A stretch of 64,000 nucleotides of DNA from Parafannyhessea umbonata (GCF_012844235.1 NZ_JABAGR010000003.1:62001-126000); one strand, 5' to 3'. Shown: positions 49,559-59,527, counted from the stretch's first letter. Notes: generated by a model from the sequence alone, not told the origin. Made by a program: numbers and translations.

Positions 49559-50267
49559 GCGGAGGGACGGTCGCGGGGGCCGCGGAGGTCGCGTGCCGCG
49601 CTTTGACAGGCGCTTGGTGGTTGCCCTCGTGGTCATCATGGCGGCAAGCGTCGTGGGGCACCTGCTGGTGTACCCGCACCTGCCGGACGTCGTTCCCACG
49701 CATTGGAACGCGGCCGGCATCGTGGACCAGCGCAGCCCGAAGGCTCTGTCCCTTGTGTTGGACCTGCTGCCGCTCCCGATGGCGGGGCTGTTCTGGCTTG
49801 TGCCGCGCATCGACCCAAACGGAGGCAACTTCGAGGACTTTTGGGGCTTCTACCAGGGGTTTGTGGTGGTGCTGACCGTGTTTATGTGCGCACTTTCGTG
49901 GATGGCGGACCTGGCGGCGCTTGGGGTGATACCCCACGAGGGCTCGGGCTTCGTGGGCATCGCGGTGCCGCTGGGCGTGGGGCTGCTGTTTGTCTGGGTC
50001 GGCAACTACCTTCCGCGCGTGCGTCGCAACTACACGTTTGGCGTAAGGACGTCGTGGGCGCTCGCGGACGAGCGCACCTGGCAGAAGTCGCAGCGCATGG
50101 GCGGCATCACGTTTGTGATCATGGGGATTGCGCTCATGGCGCTGGGCCTGGTGTCGCAGGCCATGCCAGGCGAGGTCGTGTTTGCGGTGCTGCTGGCCGT
50201 GGTGCTTGGCGGCAGCGGGTGGACGATGCTCTACTCGTATTTGGTGTGGCGCGGCGGTGACCGTTAG
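49536..50267 (+). CDS. SdpI family membrane protein
   Basis: A 243-residue protein with five to six helices. HLPDVVPTHWNAAGIVDQ is the DUF1648 motif and NYTFGVRTSWALADERTWQKSQR the SdpI motif, cited here by the cores THWN and FGVRT. In B. subtilis SdpI gives immunity to the SdpC toxin and sequesters SdpR; no sdpC-like gene is seen here, so the role is probably in envelope stress. Confidence 0.87.
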   Translation: MGVMVARERRDGRGGRGGRVPRFDRRLVVALVVIMAASVVGHLLVYPHLPDVVPTHWNAAGIVDQRSPKALSLVLDLLPLPMAGLFWLVPRIDPNGGNFEDFWGFYQGFVVVLTVFMCALSWMADLAALGVIPHEGSGFVGIAVPLGVGLLFVWVGNYLPRVRRNYTFGVRTSWALADERTWQKSQRMGGITFVIMGIALMALGLVSQAMPGEVVFAVLLAVVLGGSGWTMLYSYLVWRGGDR

Positions 50268-50329
50268 CCGCGGCGTTGCGGGTGGCGGGGGTGGCGCGCG
50301 CCGGGGCGCAGGGGAGGCGTGAGGTGCGG

Positions 50330-51007
50330 CTACGCGTCCCTCTCGCCTGTCTGCATGCGCCGGACGCGCAGCTCCAGGCGCCGTCCCACCGCCACGAGCG
50401 CCATCACGATCACGTAGTACACCACGGCGATGGCCACGAACGGCTCGAACGCGCGGTAGGTGAGCGCCTGCACGCTCTCGGCCGCGCGCATCATGTCCGC
50501 GAGGCCGATGGTGGCCACGAGGCTGGAGCTCTTGAGCACGGTGATGACCTCGTTCACGAGCGCCGGCGCCACGGACATGAGCGCCTGCGGAAGGATGACG
50601 TGAACCATCATGGGCACGTAGCGCATGCCGATGGAGCGCGCCGCGTCGTATTGGCCCTGGCTCACGCCCTGGATGCCGCCGCGCAGCGTCTCGGACACGG
50701 TGGCGGAGCCGTTGAGCCCCAGCGTGACGACAGCCGCGGCAAACATCGAGATCTTGTACCCCGTGATCTGCGGAGTTGCGAAGTATGCAATAAACAGCAG
50801 CACGATGAGCGGGATGCCACGGAAGAGGGACGTATAGAAGTCCAGAATCGCGCGCAGGGGGCGATTGCCCGCGACCTTGAGCAGGGCAATCACGAAGCCC
50901 AAGACAAACGCAAGCACAAGCGCGGCCACCGTCACCTCGAGGGTCACGGCGAGGCCGCTCAAAAACAGTGGATAGTATGGCTCTATTATCGAGAAGTTCA
51001 GGTCCAT
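50330..51007 (-). CDS. amino-acid ABC transporter permease
   Basis: A 225-residue HisM/GlnP-type permease with five helices; LRGGIQGVSQGQYDAARSIGM and the following PQALMSVAPALVNEVI is the EAA-type coupling loop. It follows the binding-protein gene by 90 bases. No ATPase gene is adjacent. Confidence 0.9.
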   Translation of the reverse strand: MDLNFSIIEPYYPLFLSGLAVTLEVTVAALVLAFVLGFVIALLKVAGNRPLRAILDFYTSLFRGIPLIVLLFIAYFATPQITGYKISMFAAAVVTLGLNGSATVSETLRGGIQGVSQGQYDAARSIGMRYVPMMVHVILPQALMSVAPALVNEVITVLKSSSLVATIGLADMMRAAESVQALTYRAFEPFVAIAVVYYVIVMALVAVGRRLELRVRRMQTGERDA

Positions 51008-51097
51008 TGGCTCTTCCGCCCACGGGATGCGCGCCTGTCGTCGTCGCGTCCGGCCGCTCCACGCGCGTGCGCGTCCGGACGCCGTGCGACGCCTATT

Positions 51098-52012
51098 CTA
51101 CTTGACGCCCTCGGTCGCGGAGCCGGCGGCGCTCACGTCGTCTCCCCAGGCGAAGTCCGCGCCCACGTACCTCTTGATGTACTTGTCGAGCGTGCCGTCC
51201 TTCAGCATCTTGCCGATCTCCTGGTCGAACGCCTTCACGAACGTGGCGCCCTTCGTGGCCATCACGCGGTAGACGCCCACGTAGTCCTGGGTGTCCTTGC
51301 GGTCCAACAGGCCAAGCACCAGGCCCTTGTTCGCGTCGCGCATGGACTGTCCCTCTGCGCCGTCGCACAGGTACGCGTCGATGCGGCCGGCAAGGACCTC
51401 CTGCAGGCACTGCGTGCCGCCGTCGTAGGTGTGGATGTCGCCGTCGGGCAGCACGGCCTCGATGAACTTGTTCTGGACGGTGCCGGTGGTGCAGGCGATG
51501 CTCTTGCCCTTGAGGTCGTCCACGGAGGTCACGGCCCTGCCGCCCAGGGTCAGCACGCCCACGCGGGGCTCGTAGTAGCCGCGGGTGAAGTCGAAGGTCT
51601 TCTCGCGCTCCTTGTTCGAGGACATCGCCATCGTGAACGACGTGTCGCTCGACTGCACGGACGCGAGCGTCGCGGAGAACTCCTGCGCCTCGAACTCGTA
51701 GGTGAAGCCCAGGCGCCGCGCCAGCTCGTCCGCCACGGCGATGTCGAGGCCGACGACCTTCTTCTTGCCGGACTTCGTCTTCTGCACGTAGCGGTAGGGG
51801 GCGAACGCGTCGTCTCCCACGAACGTGAGGTGCCTACCCGAAAGCGCCTTCTTCGACGTGCCCGCCGCGGATGCGGACGAGTCCGCGGCGGAGCCGCCGG
51901 CGCCGCAGCCGGCGAGCGCCCCCATCACGGTGACGGAGCCTGCGGCCACGAGGCCGAGGAATCCCCTCCTGTCAAGGTCGATACTGCCGATGCCATGCTG
52001 CGAGCGCGTCAT
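51098..52012 (-). CDS. amino-acid ABC transporter substrate-binding lipoprotein
   Basis: A 304-residue family-3 (polar amino acid) binding protein. The N-terminus has DRRGFLG (twin-arginine) and LAGC with Cys36 as lipobox, so it is a Tat-type lipoprotein. LTFVGDDAFAPYRYV, GLDIAVADELARRLG and FDFTRGYYEPRVGVL are the family blocks. Paired with the permease downstream; the ATPase must be shared with another system. Confidence 0.9.
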   Translation of the reverse strand: MTRSQHGIGSIDLDRRGFLGLVAAGSVTVMGALAGCGAGGSAADSSASAAGTSKKALSGRHLTFVGDDAFAPYRYVQKTKSGKKKVVGLDIAVADELARRLGFTYEFEAQEFSATLASVQSSDTSFTMAMSSNKEREKTFDFTRGYYEPRVGVLTLGGRAVTSVDDLKGKSIACTTGTVQNKFIEAVLPDGDIHTYDGGTQCLQEVLAGRIDAYLCDGAEGQSMRDANKGLVLGLLDRKDTQDYVGVYRVMATKGATFVKAFDQEIGKMLKDGTLDKYIKRYVGADFAWGDDVSAAGSATEGVK

Positions 52013-52198
52013 GTGGTCCTCCAAGCTGGTGCGAATGCCGATGCACGGCCATTGTAGGCATCGGCCCGCCAACACATATTCCTACCATAAAGATGGGATA
52101 TTACTTGTAACAAAGTGGCGTCAGCCTGCGGCGCGACGGTACCGCCGCCGCAAAGCGGTGCCGGCTGGCGTGACGGCGCCGCCGCGGGCCCGCCGCGA

Positions 52199-52552
52199 CT
52201 ACGAGCGCAGGACCTTCTCCAACGCCTTGCCGTGGGCAAGCTCGTCCACCATCTTGTCCAGCACGCGAACGTCGCGCATGAGCGGGTCCTCGATCTCTTC
52301 CACGCGCACGCCGCATATGCGGCCGGTCACCTGCATCCGCGCGGGGTTCATCCGCGGAGCGTTCCGGAAGAAGTCCCCATACGTGGCGTCGCCTTCCGCC
52401 ATTGCCTCGATCGCCTGGCGCGAGTAGCCTGTGAGCCACTCCGCGACGGTGAACACCTCGTCCGCCGTGCGGCCCTTGCGCTCGGCCTTCCTTACCAGCA
52501 GGGGCCACACCTTGCCAAAGCGCATGCCAAAAACCTTGCCGTCGTCTGCCAT
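52199..52552 (-). CDS. DUF2200 family protein
   Basis: A 117-residue small protein resembling DUF2200. VFGMRFGKVWPLLVRKAERKGRT and the later EVFTVAEWLTGYS and YGDFFRNAPRMNPARM are the family blocks. Function unknown; soluble. It is divergent from an amidohydrolase gene. Confidence 0.8.
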   Translation of the reverse strand: MADDGKVFGMRFGKVWPLLVRKAERKGRTADEVFTVAEWLTGYSRQAIEAMAEGDATYGDFFRNAPRMNPARMQVTGRICGVRVEEIEDPLMRDVRVLDKMVDELAHGKALEKVLRS

Positions 52553-52697
52553 GGACACCCCAATCGACCCAATGGACACCGCCTTCGCGGCACGCGACGC
52601 CCTCGTGCGGCCGCGTCTGATGATAGGCTAGCAACACGCGCGCCGTGCGCAAGGTGGCGCGCGGGGCCATGGGCAGACGACGCCTTGGGAGGCGAGC

Positions 52698-53987
52698 ATG
52701 GGATACGCGTACACCAACGGGACGATCCTGGACGGCACGTGGGCGATGGAGCCCCTCGAGGGAATGGCCCTCCTTCAGGAGGGCGAGAAGATCGTGGACA
52801 TCGTGCCCGCGGACCGCGTGCCGCAGGGATTTGCCCCCATCGACCTTTCCGGCGCCTACCTGCTGCCCGGCCTCGTGAACCTGCACGTACACCTTGCGAT
52901 GGACGGCCGCCCGCCAAAGGCGAGCAAGAGGCCGGTCGACTACGCCAGGCTCTACCACGCGCTCACGTCCAACGCGCTCCTGAGGGCCGCGGCAAGGCGC
53001 AGGGTGGCCGGCTTTGCGCGCACGGAGCTCATGAGCGGCGTCACCACCATCCGAACGGTCGGCGGCGTGCTGGACTTCGACGCGCGGGTGCGTGACGAGA
53101 TAGACGCCGGCAGGCTCGTGGGCCCGCGCATCCTCGCGTCCAACATGGGCATATCCGTCCCCGGCGGGCACTTCGCGGGCTCGATCGCGACGGAGGCCGA
53201 CTCGCCGCAGATGGCGGTGGAGCACGTGGACAAGATCGCCCAGACGAAGCCGAACCTGATAAAGCTCATGGTAACCGGCGGCGTGATGGACGCGTCGGAG
53301 GAGGGCGAGCCCGGCGTGCTACGCATGCCGCCCGAGGTGGTGCGCGCCGCCTGCGACGAGGCGCACCGGCTTGGCTTCAGGGTCGCGGCCCACGTGGAGA
53401 GCTCCGAGGGCGTGCGCGTCGCGCTGGAGGGCGGCGTTGACACCATCGAGCACGGCGCACCCCTGGACGCCCATGCCATCGCGCTGTTCAAGAGGCGTGG
53501 GGCCGCGGACGTCTGCACCATATCGCCCGCGCTCCCGTACGCGGAGTTCGACCTGGGCGAGTCGCACGCGCAGCCCGTCGCAAAGCGCAACGGGCGCATC
53601 GTGATGGACGGCATCGTGGCGTGCGCGAGGACCTGCCTCGCGGAGGGAATTCCCGTGGGCCTTGGCAACGACGTGAGCTGCCCGTTCGTGACCCATTACA
53701 ATTTCTGGCGAGAGCTTTGCTACTTCCACAGGTACGTGGGCGCCTCCAACGCGCAGACGCTCCACCTGGCCACGCTCGGCAACGCCGCGATCGCGGGCGT
53801 GTCGGACGTGACGGGAAGCCTCGAGCCCGGCAAGAGCGCGGACCTCCTGGTGGTCGGCTCCAACCCGCTCGAGGATCTGTCGGCCCTGCGCGACGTGCGC
53901 ATGGTCGCGCTGCGCGGCAGGCTCCAGCGCCACCCGCGCGTCAGGCGCTACGCAGAAGTCGACGCCCTGCTCGACAGGTACATGTAA
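52698..53987 (+). CDS. amidohydrolase family protein
   Basis: A 429-residue metal-dependent amidohydrolase. LHVHLAM gives the HxH motif, IKLMVTGG the candidate carboxylated Lys, AAHVESSEG and TIEHGAP the further His ligands, and LGNDVSCPF the catalytic Asp. It resembles the prolidase/imidazolonepropionase-like branch. The xpt gene follows after 12 bases, so purine-related hydrolysis or deamination is possible. The reaction is not determined. Confidence 0.85.
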   Translation: MGYAYTNGTILDGTWAMEPLEGMALLQEGEKIVDIVPADRVPQGFAPIDLSGAYLLPGLVNLHVHLAMDGRPPKASKRPVDYARLYHALTSNALLRAAARRRVAGFARTELMSGVTTIRTVGGVLDFDARVRDEIDAGRLVGPRILASNMGISVPGGHFAGSIATEADSPQMAVEHVDKIAQTKPNLIKLMVTGGVMDASEEGEPGVLRMPPEVVRAACDEAHRLGFRVAAHVESSEGVRVALEGGVDTIEHGAPLDAHAIALFKRRGAADVCTISPALPYAEFDLGESHAQPVAKRNGRIVMDGIVACARTCLAEGIPVGLGNDVSCPFVTHYNFWRELCYFHRYVGASNAQTLHLATLGNAAIAGVSDVTGSLEPGKSADLLVVGSNPLEDLSALRDVRMVALRGRLQRHPRVRRYAEVDALLDRYM

Positions 53988-53999
53988 CGGGAGGAACTC

Positions 54000-54584
54000 A
54001 TGAGGGAACTAGAGGAGCGCATCATCCAGGAGGGCATTGTCCGCGAGGGCGAGGTGCTCAAGGTCGACAGCTTCCTGAACCACAAGTGCGACGTCGCCCT
54101 GTACGACCACATGGGCGCGGAGTGGGCGCGCCTGTTTGCCGGCAAGCCGGTCGACAAGATCCTGACGATCGAGGCCTCGGGCATCGGCATCGCCTGCGTC
54201 GCCGCCCGTCACTTCGGCAACGTGCCCGTGGTCTTCGCGCGCAAGACGGAGTCCATCAACCTCGACGGCTCGCAGTACCGCACGCAGATCCACTCGTACA
54301 CGCATGGCCGCGACTACCACGTGATCGTGGCGAAGCGCTTCCTCATCCCAGGCGAGCACGTGCTCGTGATAGACGACTTCCTCGCAAACGGCTGCGCCCT
54401 CGACGGCCTGCTCGAGATCTGCGACGCGGCGGGAGTCTCGGTCACCGGTATCGGCATCGCGATCGAGAAGGGCTTCCAGCCGGGCGGCAGGAGGCTCCGC
54501 GAGCGCGGGTACGACCTCCGGTCGCTGGCGATCGTGGACGAGATGGACCCGAAGACGGGCAGGATCGTCTTTCGCGAGCAGTGA
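54000..54584 (+). CDS. xpt: xanthine phosphoribosyltransferase
   Basis: A 194-residue enzyme, the usual length. [34 protein letters not shown] and [17 protein letters not shown], with the PRPP-binding loop, are diagnostic. It salvages xanthine to XMP. Its gene follows an amidohydrolase, suggesting a purine-handling pair. No purine riboswitch is seen upstream. Confidence 0.95.
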   Translation: MRELEERIIQEGIVREGEVLKVDSFLNHKCDVALYDHMGAEWARLFAGKPVDKILTIEASGIGIACVAARHFGNVPVVFARKTESINLDGSQYRTQIHSYTHGRDYHVIVAKRFLIPGEHVLVIDDFLANGCALDGLLEICDAAGVSVTGIGIAIEKGFQPGGRRLRERGYDLRSLAIVDEMDPKTGRIVFREQ

Positions 54585-54644
54585 TTCTGCCTAACCGCTA
54601 TTGTGAGGTTGAGAAAAACGCACGGCCTTATAAGGAGACTCCTC

Positions 54645-55529
54645 ATGTATGACAAGCTTCCGGTCCCCGGACGCAACGATGCCTGCTGGTGCGGCAGCGG
54701 CAGGAAGTACAAGAAGTGCCACGCGGCGGAGGACGACCGCCTCGACCAGCTGTACCACACGGGCGAGGAGGTCCTCCCGCGCTCGCTCATCAAGACGGCT
54801 GCGGACGTCGAGGGCATCAAGGCCTCGGCCGCGGTGAACATGGGCGTGCTCGACTACGTGGGCGAGCACATCTGCGCCGGCACCACGACCATGGACATCA
54901 ACCGCTGGGTGGAGGAGTACCTCTCCGCCCACGACGCCGTCTCCGCCGACCTCAACTTCGAGGGGTACCCGTTCAGCGTGTGCACCTCCATAAACGACGT
55001 CGTCTGCCACGGCTTTCCGGACGAGAACGCCGTGCTGAGGGACGGCGACATCATCAACGTGGACATGTCGACCATAAAGGGCGGGTATTTCTCGGACTCC
55101 AGCCGCATGTACTGCATCGGCGAGGTGAGCCCGGAGCGCAAGCGTCTTGTGGACGTGTGCCACGAGTCCGTCAAGGCGGGCCTTGCCGCCGTGAAGCCGT
55201 GGGGTCACCTGGGAGACGTGGGCGCCGCCGTCCACCAGGTCGCGCTGGACGCGGGCTTCTCCGTCGTGGAGGAGTACGGCGGCCACGGCATCGGCTGCGA
55301 GTTCCACGAGGACCCGTTCGTGAGCTTCACGAGCGAGGCGGGCACGGGCCCCATCCTCATGCCGGGCATGTGCTTCACCATCGAGCCCATGGTGAACGCG
55401 GGCGACCCGGACATCTACATCGACCGCGGCAACGGCTGGGTCGTGCGCACGGTCGACGGCAGCGACTCCGCGCAGTGGGAGGTCCAGCTCGTCGTGACGG
55501 ACACGGGCTACGAGCTGCTGTCCTGGTAG
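54645..55529 (+). CDS. map: methionine aminopeptidase with SEC-C domain
   Basis: A 294-residue type I methionine aminopeptidase with an N-terminal SEC-C zinc motif (residues 14-26: Cys14, Cys16, Cys25, His26 in ACWCGSGRKYKKCH). The peptidase part has DINRWVEEY, GYPFSVCTSINDVVCHG (cited as core), IINVDMS, GGHGIG and FTIEPM, with metal ligands Asp, His and Glu. The SEC-C motif is thought to help ribosome binding. Confidence 0.93.
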   Translation: MYDKLPVPGRNDACWCGSGRKYKKCHAAEDDRLDQLYHTGEEVLPRSLIKTAADVEGIKASAAVNMGVLDYVGEHICAGTTTMDINRWVEEYLSAHDAVSADLNFEGYPFSVCTSINDVVCHGFPDENAVLRDGDIINVDMSTIKGGYFSDSSRMYCIGEVSPERKRLVDVCHESVKAGLAAVKPWGHLGDVGAAVHQVALDAGFSVVEEYGGHGIGCEFHEDPFVSFTSEAGTGPILMPGMCFTIEPMVNAGDPDIYIDRGNGWVVRTVDGSDSAQWEVQLVVTDTGYELLSW

Positions 55530-55601
55530 GACACGCGGGGTAGGACATGCGGCTGCGGCGCCAGGTGGCGTAGCCTGTCGATTGAAGTGGTAAACGCAAG
55601 G

Positions 55602-55634
55602 GGTGCCAGCCATCCGTTATGGGTGGCTGGCGCC
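55602..55634 (+). terminator. terminator of map
   Basis: A 14-bp stem with two G-U pairs (55602-55615 with 55621-55634) and GTTAT loop, followed by TTTG. It is 73 bases after the map stop. Confidence 0.65.
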
Positions 55635-55713
55635 TTTGCGTTGTCAGCCCAGCCTCACCCGCTTCGGGACGTCCTGCTCGGCCCGGATGCGGCACCCCGC
55701 CGCGCGCCCGGGC

Positions 55714-56236
55714 CTACGCCACGTCGTTCTGCGCGAAGTGGTGGTCGGCCGGCACCTGGCGCGGACCGTACTTCTCGTCCGTCTTGCCCAGGACGATGGA
55801 GCCCAGCGGCGCGAAGCCCTCCGGCAGGTCGAGCTGGGCCAGGAGGTCTGCGTCCTGCGCCAGCGCGCGTCGCCCCATAGATGTAGCAGCTGCCGACGCC
55901 CTGGTCCACGGCCGCGAGCGACATGTTCTGGATCACGGCCGCCGCGTTCGCGCTCGCGACGTTGCCCTCCGCGTCGCTCGAGACCACCACCAGCATGGGC
56001 GCGCCGTACAGCGGGTGCGCGTCCGGGTTGCCAAACATGCGCGCCGCCGCGGCGTCGATGGCCGCAAGCAGGCCGGGCCGCGTGACGACGGTCAGGTGTA
56101 TGCCCTCGTACCTGCCCATGCCCACGGGCGCCTCGTACGCGGCCGCGAAGATCGCCTCCAGCTGGTCCGGGTCTGCAAGCTCGCCCGTGTAGCTGCGGAT
56201 GGACCGACGGCGGTTCAGTGCCTCTCTCAGTTCCAT
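55714..56236 (-). pseudogene. nitroreductase, frameshifted
   Basis: The N-terminal part MELREALNRRRSIRSYTGEL (start 56236, after GGAGGCATC) through MSLAAVDQGVGSCYIYGATR is a standard nitroreductase with the FMN-binding RRS. Near 55861-55869, in a run of GC dinucleotides, the frame breaks; the next frame gives LAQDADLLAQL...FAPLGSIVLGK up to a stop at 55714. This is either a genuine loss of one or two bases or a sequencing error. The intact protein would be about 173 residues. It reduces nitroaromatics or flavin-type substrates. Confidence 0.8.
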
Positions 56237-56447
56237 GATGCCTCCAAGTAACGTGTGCCCTGCCACGGAGTATGCCCGTTTTGCCGCCGGGAAAATCCCG
56301 CGCGCGGCCGCGCGGACCCCGCCGAAACCGCGCGGGGCGCCTGGCGAGAAGGGCCGCGCCCCCGGTCGAGGGCACGCGCAAAACCCCGGCCTGCATGGCG
56401 TAGAATCGACGGCATCGGCAGGAGACGCTCCGGACGGGGAGGCACGC

Positions 56448-57434
56448 ATGAGGGTCGCGGTAGTCGGTACGGGTTTCATAAGCACGCTGGTGGCGCCCAA
56501 GATCGCGCGGTGGGGCTACACGGTGACGGACGTGGTGTCGACGCCGCGCTCGCTTGCGAAGGCGAAGGAGCTTGCGGGGCCGCTTGGCGCCCGCGCGGGC
56601 TGCGACTACGACGCCGTGCTCGCGCGCGAGGACGTGGACGCCGTGTACCTGGGGGTCCCCAACGACCTTCACCACGACTACGCCATGCGCGCGCTTAGGG
56701 CCGGCAAGCACGTGATCCTAGAGAAGCCGATGGCCTCGAACAGCGGGGAGGCGCAGCAGATCCTGGACCTGGCGCGCGAGCGCGGCCTCCTGCTGTTTGA
56801 CGCCACCACCACGTTCTACCTGCCCACCACGCGCAAGGTGGCGGAGTGGCTGCCGCTTGTGGGCGACGTGAGGCTGGCCGTGGCGAACTACAGCCAGTAC
56901 TCCAGCCGCTACGACCGCTTCAGGCGCGGCGACATTGCCCCGGCGTTCGACCCGGCGCACTCCGGCGGCGCGCTCATGGACCTGGGCCACTACTGCGTGT
57001 CGTGGCTGTGCCGCATGTTCGGCGAGCCGCGGGACGTCACGTACGCGGCGAACGTGGAGCGCGGCATCGACACGTCCGGCGTTGCCCTTCTGGACTACGG
57101 CGACTTCAAGGCGGCGTCCATCGCGGCAAAGGACTGCGACGCGCCCAGCTACCAGATAGTGCAGGGCACCGCGGGCTACATCCGCGTGGACGGCAAGCCC
57201 AACGGCCTGGGCACGGTGGAGCTTCGCCTGCACGACGGCTCCGTCCAGACGTACGTTCCGCCGGAGCAGGACCAGTACCGGGGCGAGTTCGAGGCGCTGC
57301 GCGCGTTTGCCGAGGACGGCGAGAAGGGCCTCGAGGACTGCTGGCGCATGGCGGAGCTCGGCCTGGCGGTGAGCAGGGTGCAGACGCGGGCCCGCGAGTC
57401 CGCGGGCATCGTGTTCCCGGCGGACGCGCGCTAG
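56448..57434 (+). CDS. Gfo/Idh/MocA family oxidoreductase
   Basis: A 328-residue NAD(P)-dependent dehydrogenase. VVGTGFIS (nucleotide loop), VYLGVPNDLHHDYA, HVILEKPMAS (EKP motif) and DLGHYCVSWLCRM (catalytic His) are diagnostic. The substrate is an unidentified sugar or diol. GGGGAGGCACGC precedes the ATG at 56448; the longer frame to 56199 is spurious. Confidence 0.92.
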   Translation: MRVAVVGTGFISTLVAPKIARWGYTVTDVVSTPRSLAKAKELAGPLGARAGCDYDAVLAREDVDAVYLGVPNDLHHDYAMRALRAGKHVILEKPMASNSGEAQQILDLARERGLLLFDATTTFYLPTTRKVAEWLPLVGDVRLAVANYSQYSSRYDRFRRGDIAPAFDPAHSGGALMDLGHYCVSWLCRMFGEPRDVTYAANVERGIDTSGVALLDYGDFKAASIAAKDCDAPSYQIVQGTAGYIRVDGKPNGLGTVELRLHDGSVQTYVPPEQDQYRGEFEALRAFAEDGEKGLEDCWRMAELGLAVSRVQTRARESAGIVFPADAR

Positions 57435-57454
57435 AGGCGCCAGCCGCGGCGCGC

Positions 57455-58714
57455 CTAGCCCAGCAGCTCCGCGATGGCGGCCTCCGCCTCCTCGCGCGTG
57501 GCGGCCCAGCTGCCCTGCACCATGTGGGGCTTGCCGCCGCCGCGCCCGCCCAGGCGGCCGTTCAGCTGCTTGCACGCGGCTCGCAGGTCCGCGTCCTCGC
57601 TCGCGAGCACGTACGCGATGCGTCCGTCGCCGCCGGCCGCGGGCGAGAGCGCGGCGCACGTGGTGGCCTCCGTCCGCTCCAGCGCGCGCTCGCACAGGTA
57701 GCGCAGCTCGTCCACGTCGAGGCCGTCGCGGTAGCACGTCAGGAGCGCCCCCGTGGGCGAGAAGGACGCGACCTCCTGGTCGATGATCTTGCGGTTGGCC
57801 TGCTTCAGCAGGTGCTTCAGCTCGTCCTTCTCGCCCGAGAGGCGCCGCACGGCGTCGGGCACGTCCTCGTCCGCGACGGAGAGGAAGTTGCTCGTGTCGC
57901 GCAGGCGCCCCGTGAGGTCCTCGCACGCCTCGAGCGCGCGCCGCCCGCACAGAAGCTCGATGCGGGTCTTCTTCTTTTTGGTGCCCACGCGCAGGATCTT
58001 GACCAGGCCCACCTGGCCGGTCGTCGCCACGTGGGTGCCGCAGCACGCGCAGGAGTCCACGCCGTCGATCACCACCACGCGGATCTGCCCGTCGTGGTCC
58101 TTCTTGCTGCGATAGTCCATCGCGTCCAGCTGCTCCGGCGTGGGCAGGAGCGCGCGCACGGGCACGTCGTCGCGCACGGCCTGGTTTGCGCGGCGCTCAA
58201 CGTCCAGGGCCTGCTCCGGCGTGAGGATGCCGTCGAAGTCGACCTCGATGCACTTCTCGCCCATGTGGAAGCCCACGTTGTCGTAGCCAAAGAGCGCGTG
58301 CACGATGCCGGATACGATGTGCTCGCCCGTGTGGGCTTCCATGTTGTCGCGGCGCCACGTCCAGTCGAGCGCGCCGTGGACGCGGGTGCCCACGGCAAGC
58401 GGCGCGTCCGTCAGGTGGAGCACGGTGCCGGGCTCCGCGCCGGGCACGGCCTCGCGCACGTGGACGGTGCCGGGGGCCTCCGTGGCAGTGGGCTCGCCCT
58501 CCGGCGTGCCCTGCGCCGCCGCGGGTGCGGGTGCCGGCGCGTCTGCGGGTACCAGCGTGCCGCGGTCGCCGGGCTGCCCGCCGCCTGTGGGATAGAACGC
58601 CGTCGCGTCCAGCGCAATGGCGAACCCGCCCTCCGCGGGCTCGCACGACGTCACGCGCGCGTCGAACTCGCGTGCGTAGGGATCGGTGTAGTACAGCTCG
58701 TCAAACGTCTCCAT
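57455..58714 (-). CDS. AlaX-like alanyl-tRNA editing protein with DHHA1 domain
   Basis: A 419-residue protein with the AlaRS editing fold. FYPTGGGQPGDRG, HTGEHIVSG with His128 and His132, and CACCGTHV with Cys224 and His228 form the zinc site; a DHHA1 domain (about 275-415) ends with GGRGGGKPHMVQG. It deacylates Ser- or Gly-tRNA(Ala). A Pro-Ala-rich insert (about 58-80) sits in the first domain. Confidence 0.9.
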   Translation of the reverse strand: METFDELYYTDPYAREFDARVTSCEPAEGGFAIALDATAFYPTGGGQPGDRGTLVPADAPAPAPAAAQGTPEGEPTATEAPGTVHVREAVPGAEPGTVLHLTDAPLAVGTRVHGALDWTWRRDNMEAHTGEHIVSGIVHALFGYDNVGFHMGEKCIEVDFDGILTPEQALDVERRANQAVRDDVPVRALLPTPEQLDAMDYRSKKDHDGQIRVVVIDGVDSCACCGTHVATTGQVGLVKILRVGTKKKKTRIELLCGRRALEACEDLTGRLRDTSNFLSVADEDVPDAVRRLSGEKDELKHLLKQANRKIIDQEVASFSPTGALLTCYRDGLDVDELRYLCERALERTEATTCAALSPAAGGDGRIAYVLASEDADLRAACKQLNGRLGGRGGGKPHMVQGSWAATREEAEAAIAELLG

Positions 58715-58873
58715 GTGGCGCCCCCTCATGCGCGGCCGCCCGGCGCGCGGGGCGTCGGGCGGCGGTTGGTTTCCAACGACACATGATAGGCGCTTCCGCG
58801 CGTCCCTCCGGGCGAGAAGCGCGACGCTCCTTGCACGCTACGTGCGCGCAGGCCGCGGCGCGCGGCGCCGGAC

Positions 58874-59527
58874 CTACTCCAGCGTGAGCAGCAGCGCCAT
58901 CTTGAAGCGCTTGTCCGCGCGCACGAAGTGGCGACCGTTCTTGTCGAACTTGAAGTTCTCTCCCGCGTGGATCGTGTGCTCCTGGCCCTCGTAGCCAATG
59001 ACGCCCTCGCCGTCGAGCGCGAACACGAGCGCCTCGCCGGGGGCGGAGTGCTCAGAGAGCCCGCAGCCGGCGTCGAAGCTCATGAGCGCGAGCTTCATGC
59101 CGTCGTTGTGGGCGACGTCCATGTTCACGATGGTCCCGTCCTGGTAGGGAACGAGGTCCGCGAGGGCAAACACGTCGCCCGCCTTTACCGCCTGGTTCAT
59201 GATGGTCTTCCTTTCCATGTTGAGCTCCGTGTACGTGCAGCCTTCCTGCGTGGACATGCCCACCGTGGCGCCTGCGGGCACAAAGATGGACTCGCCCGCT
59301 GCCACGTGGCGCGCGCCGTCGCCGGCGTCCACGTCGACGCTGCCGCCCGCCACCACAAGCAGCTTGTGCTGGGGGTGGGTCTCTGCGCTGATGTCCGTCC
59401 CGGCTGCGAGCGAGAAGTAGCTTACGGCAAGCCCCTTGCCCTCGTGCACTCCAAACGACGTGGTGCAGCCCGGTGTCGCAGGGTGCTCCGCCGCTATGCT
59501 GAACGTCCTTCCGGCCGTCTCCCTCAT
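58874..59527 (-). CDS. cupin-domain protein (double cupin)
   Basis: A 217-residue bicupin. The first barrel (about 25-105) has THPQHKLLVV and AAGESIFVPAGA; the second (about 125-210) has LSEHSAPGEALVF with HxxxxxE and GENFKFDKNGRHFVRA. It is likely a metal-binding sensor or an enzyme; ligand unknown. GGAGGCACCAC precedes ATG at 59527. Confidence 0.85.
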   Translation of the reverse strand: MRETAGRTFSIAAEHPATPGCTTSFGVHEGKGLAVSYFSLAAGTDISAETHPQHKLLVVAGGSVDVDAGDGARHVAAGESIFVPAGATVGMSTQEGCTYTELNMERKTIMNQAVKAGDVFALADLVPYQDGTIVNMDVAHNDGMKLALMSFDAGCGLSEHSAPGEALVFALDGEGVIGYEGQEHTIHAGENFKFDKNGRHFVRADKRFKMALLLTLE

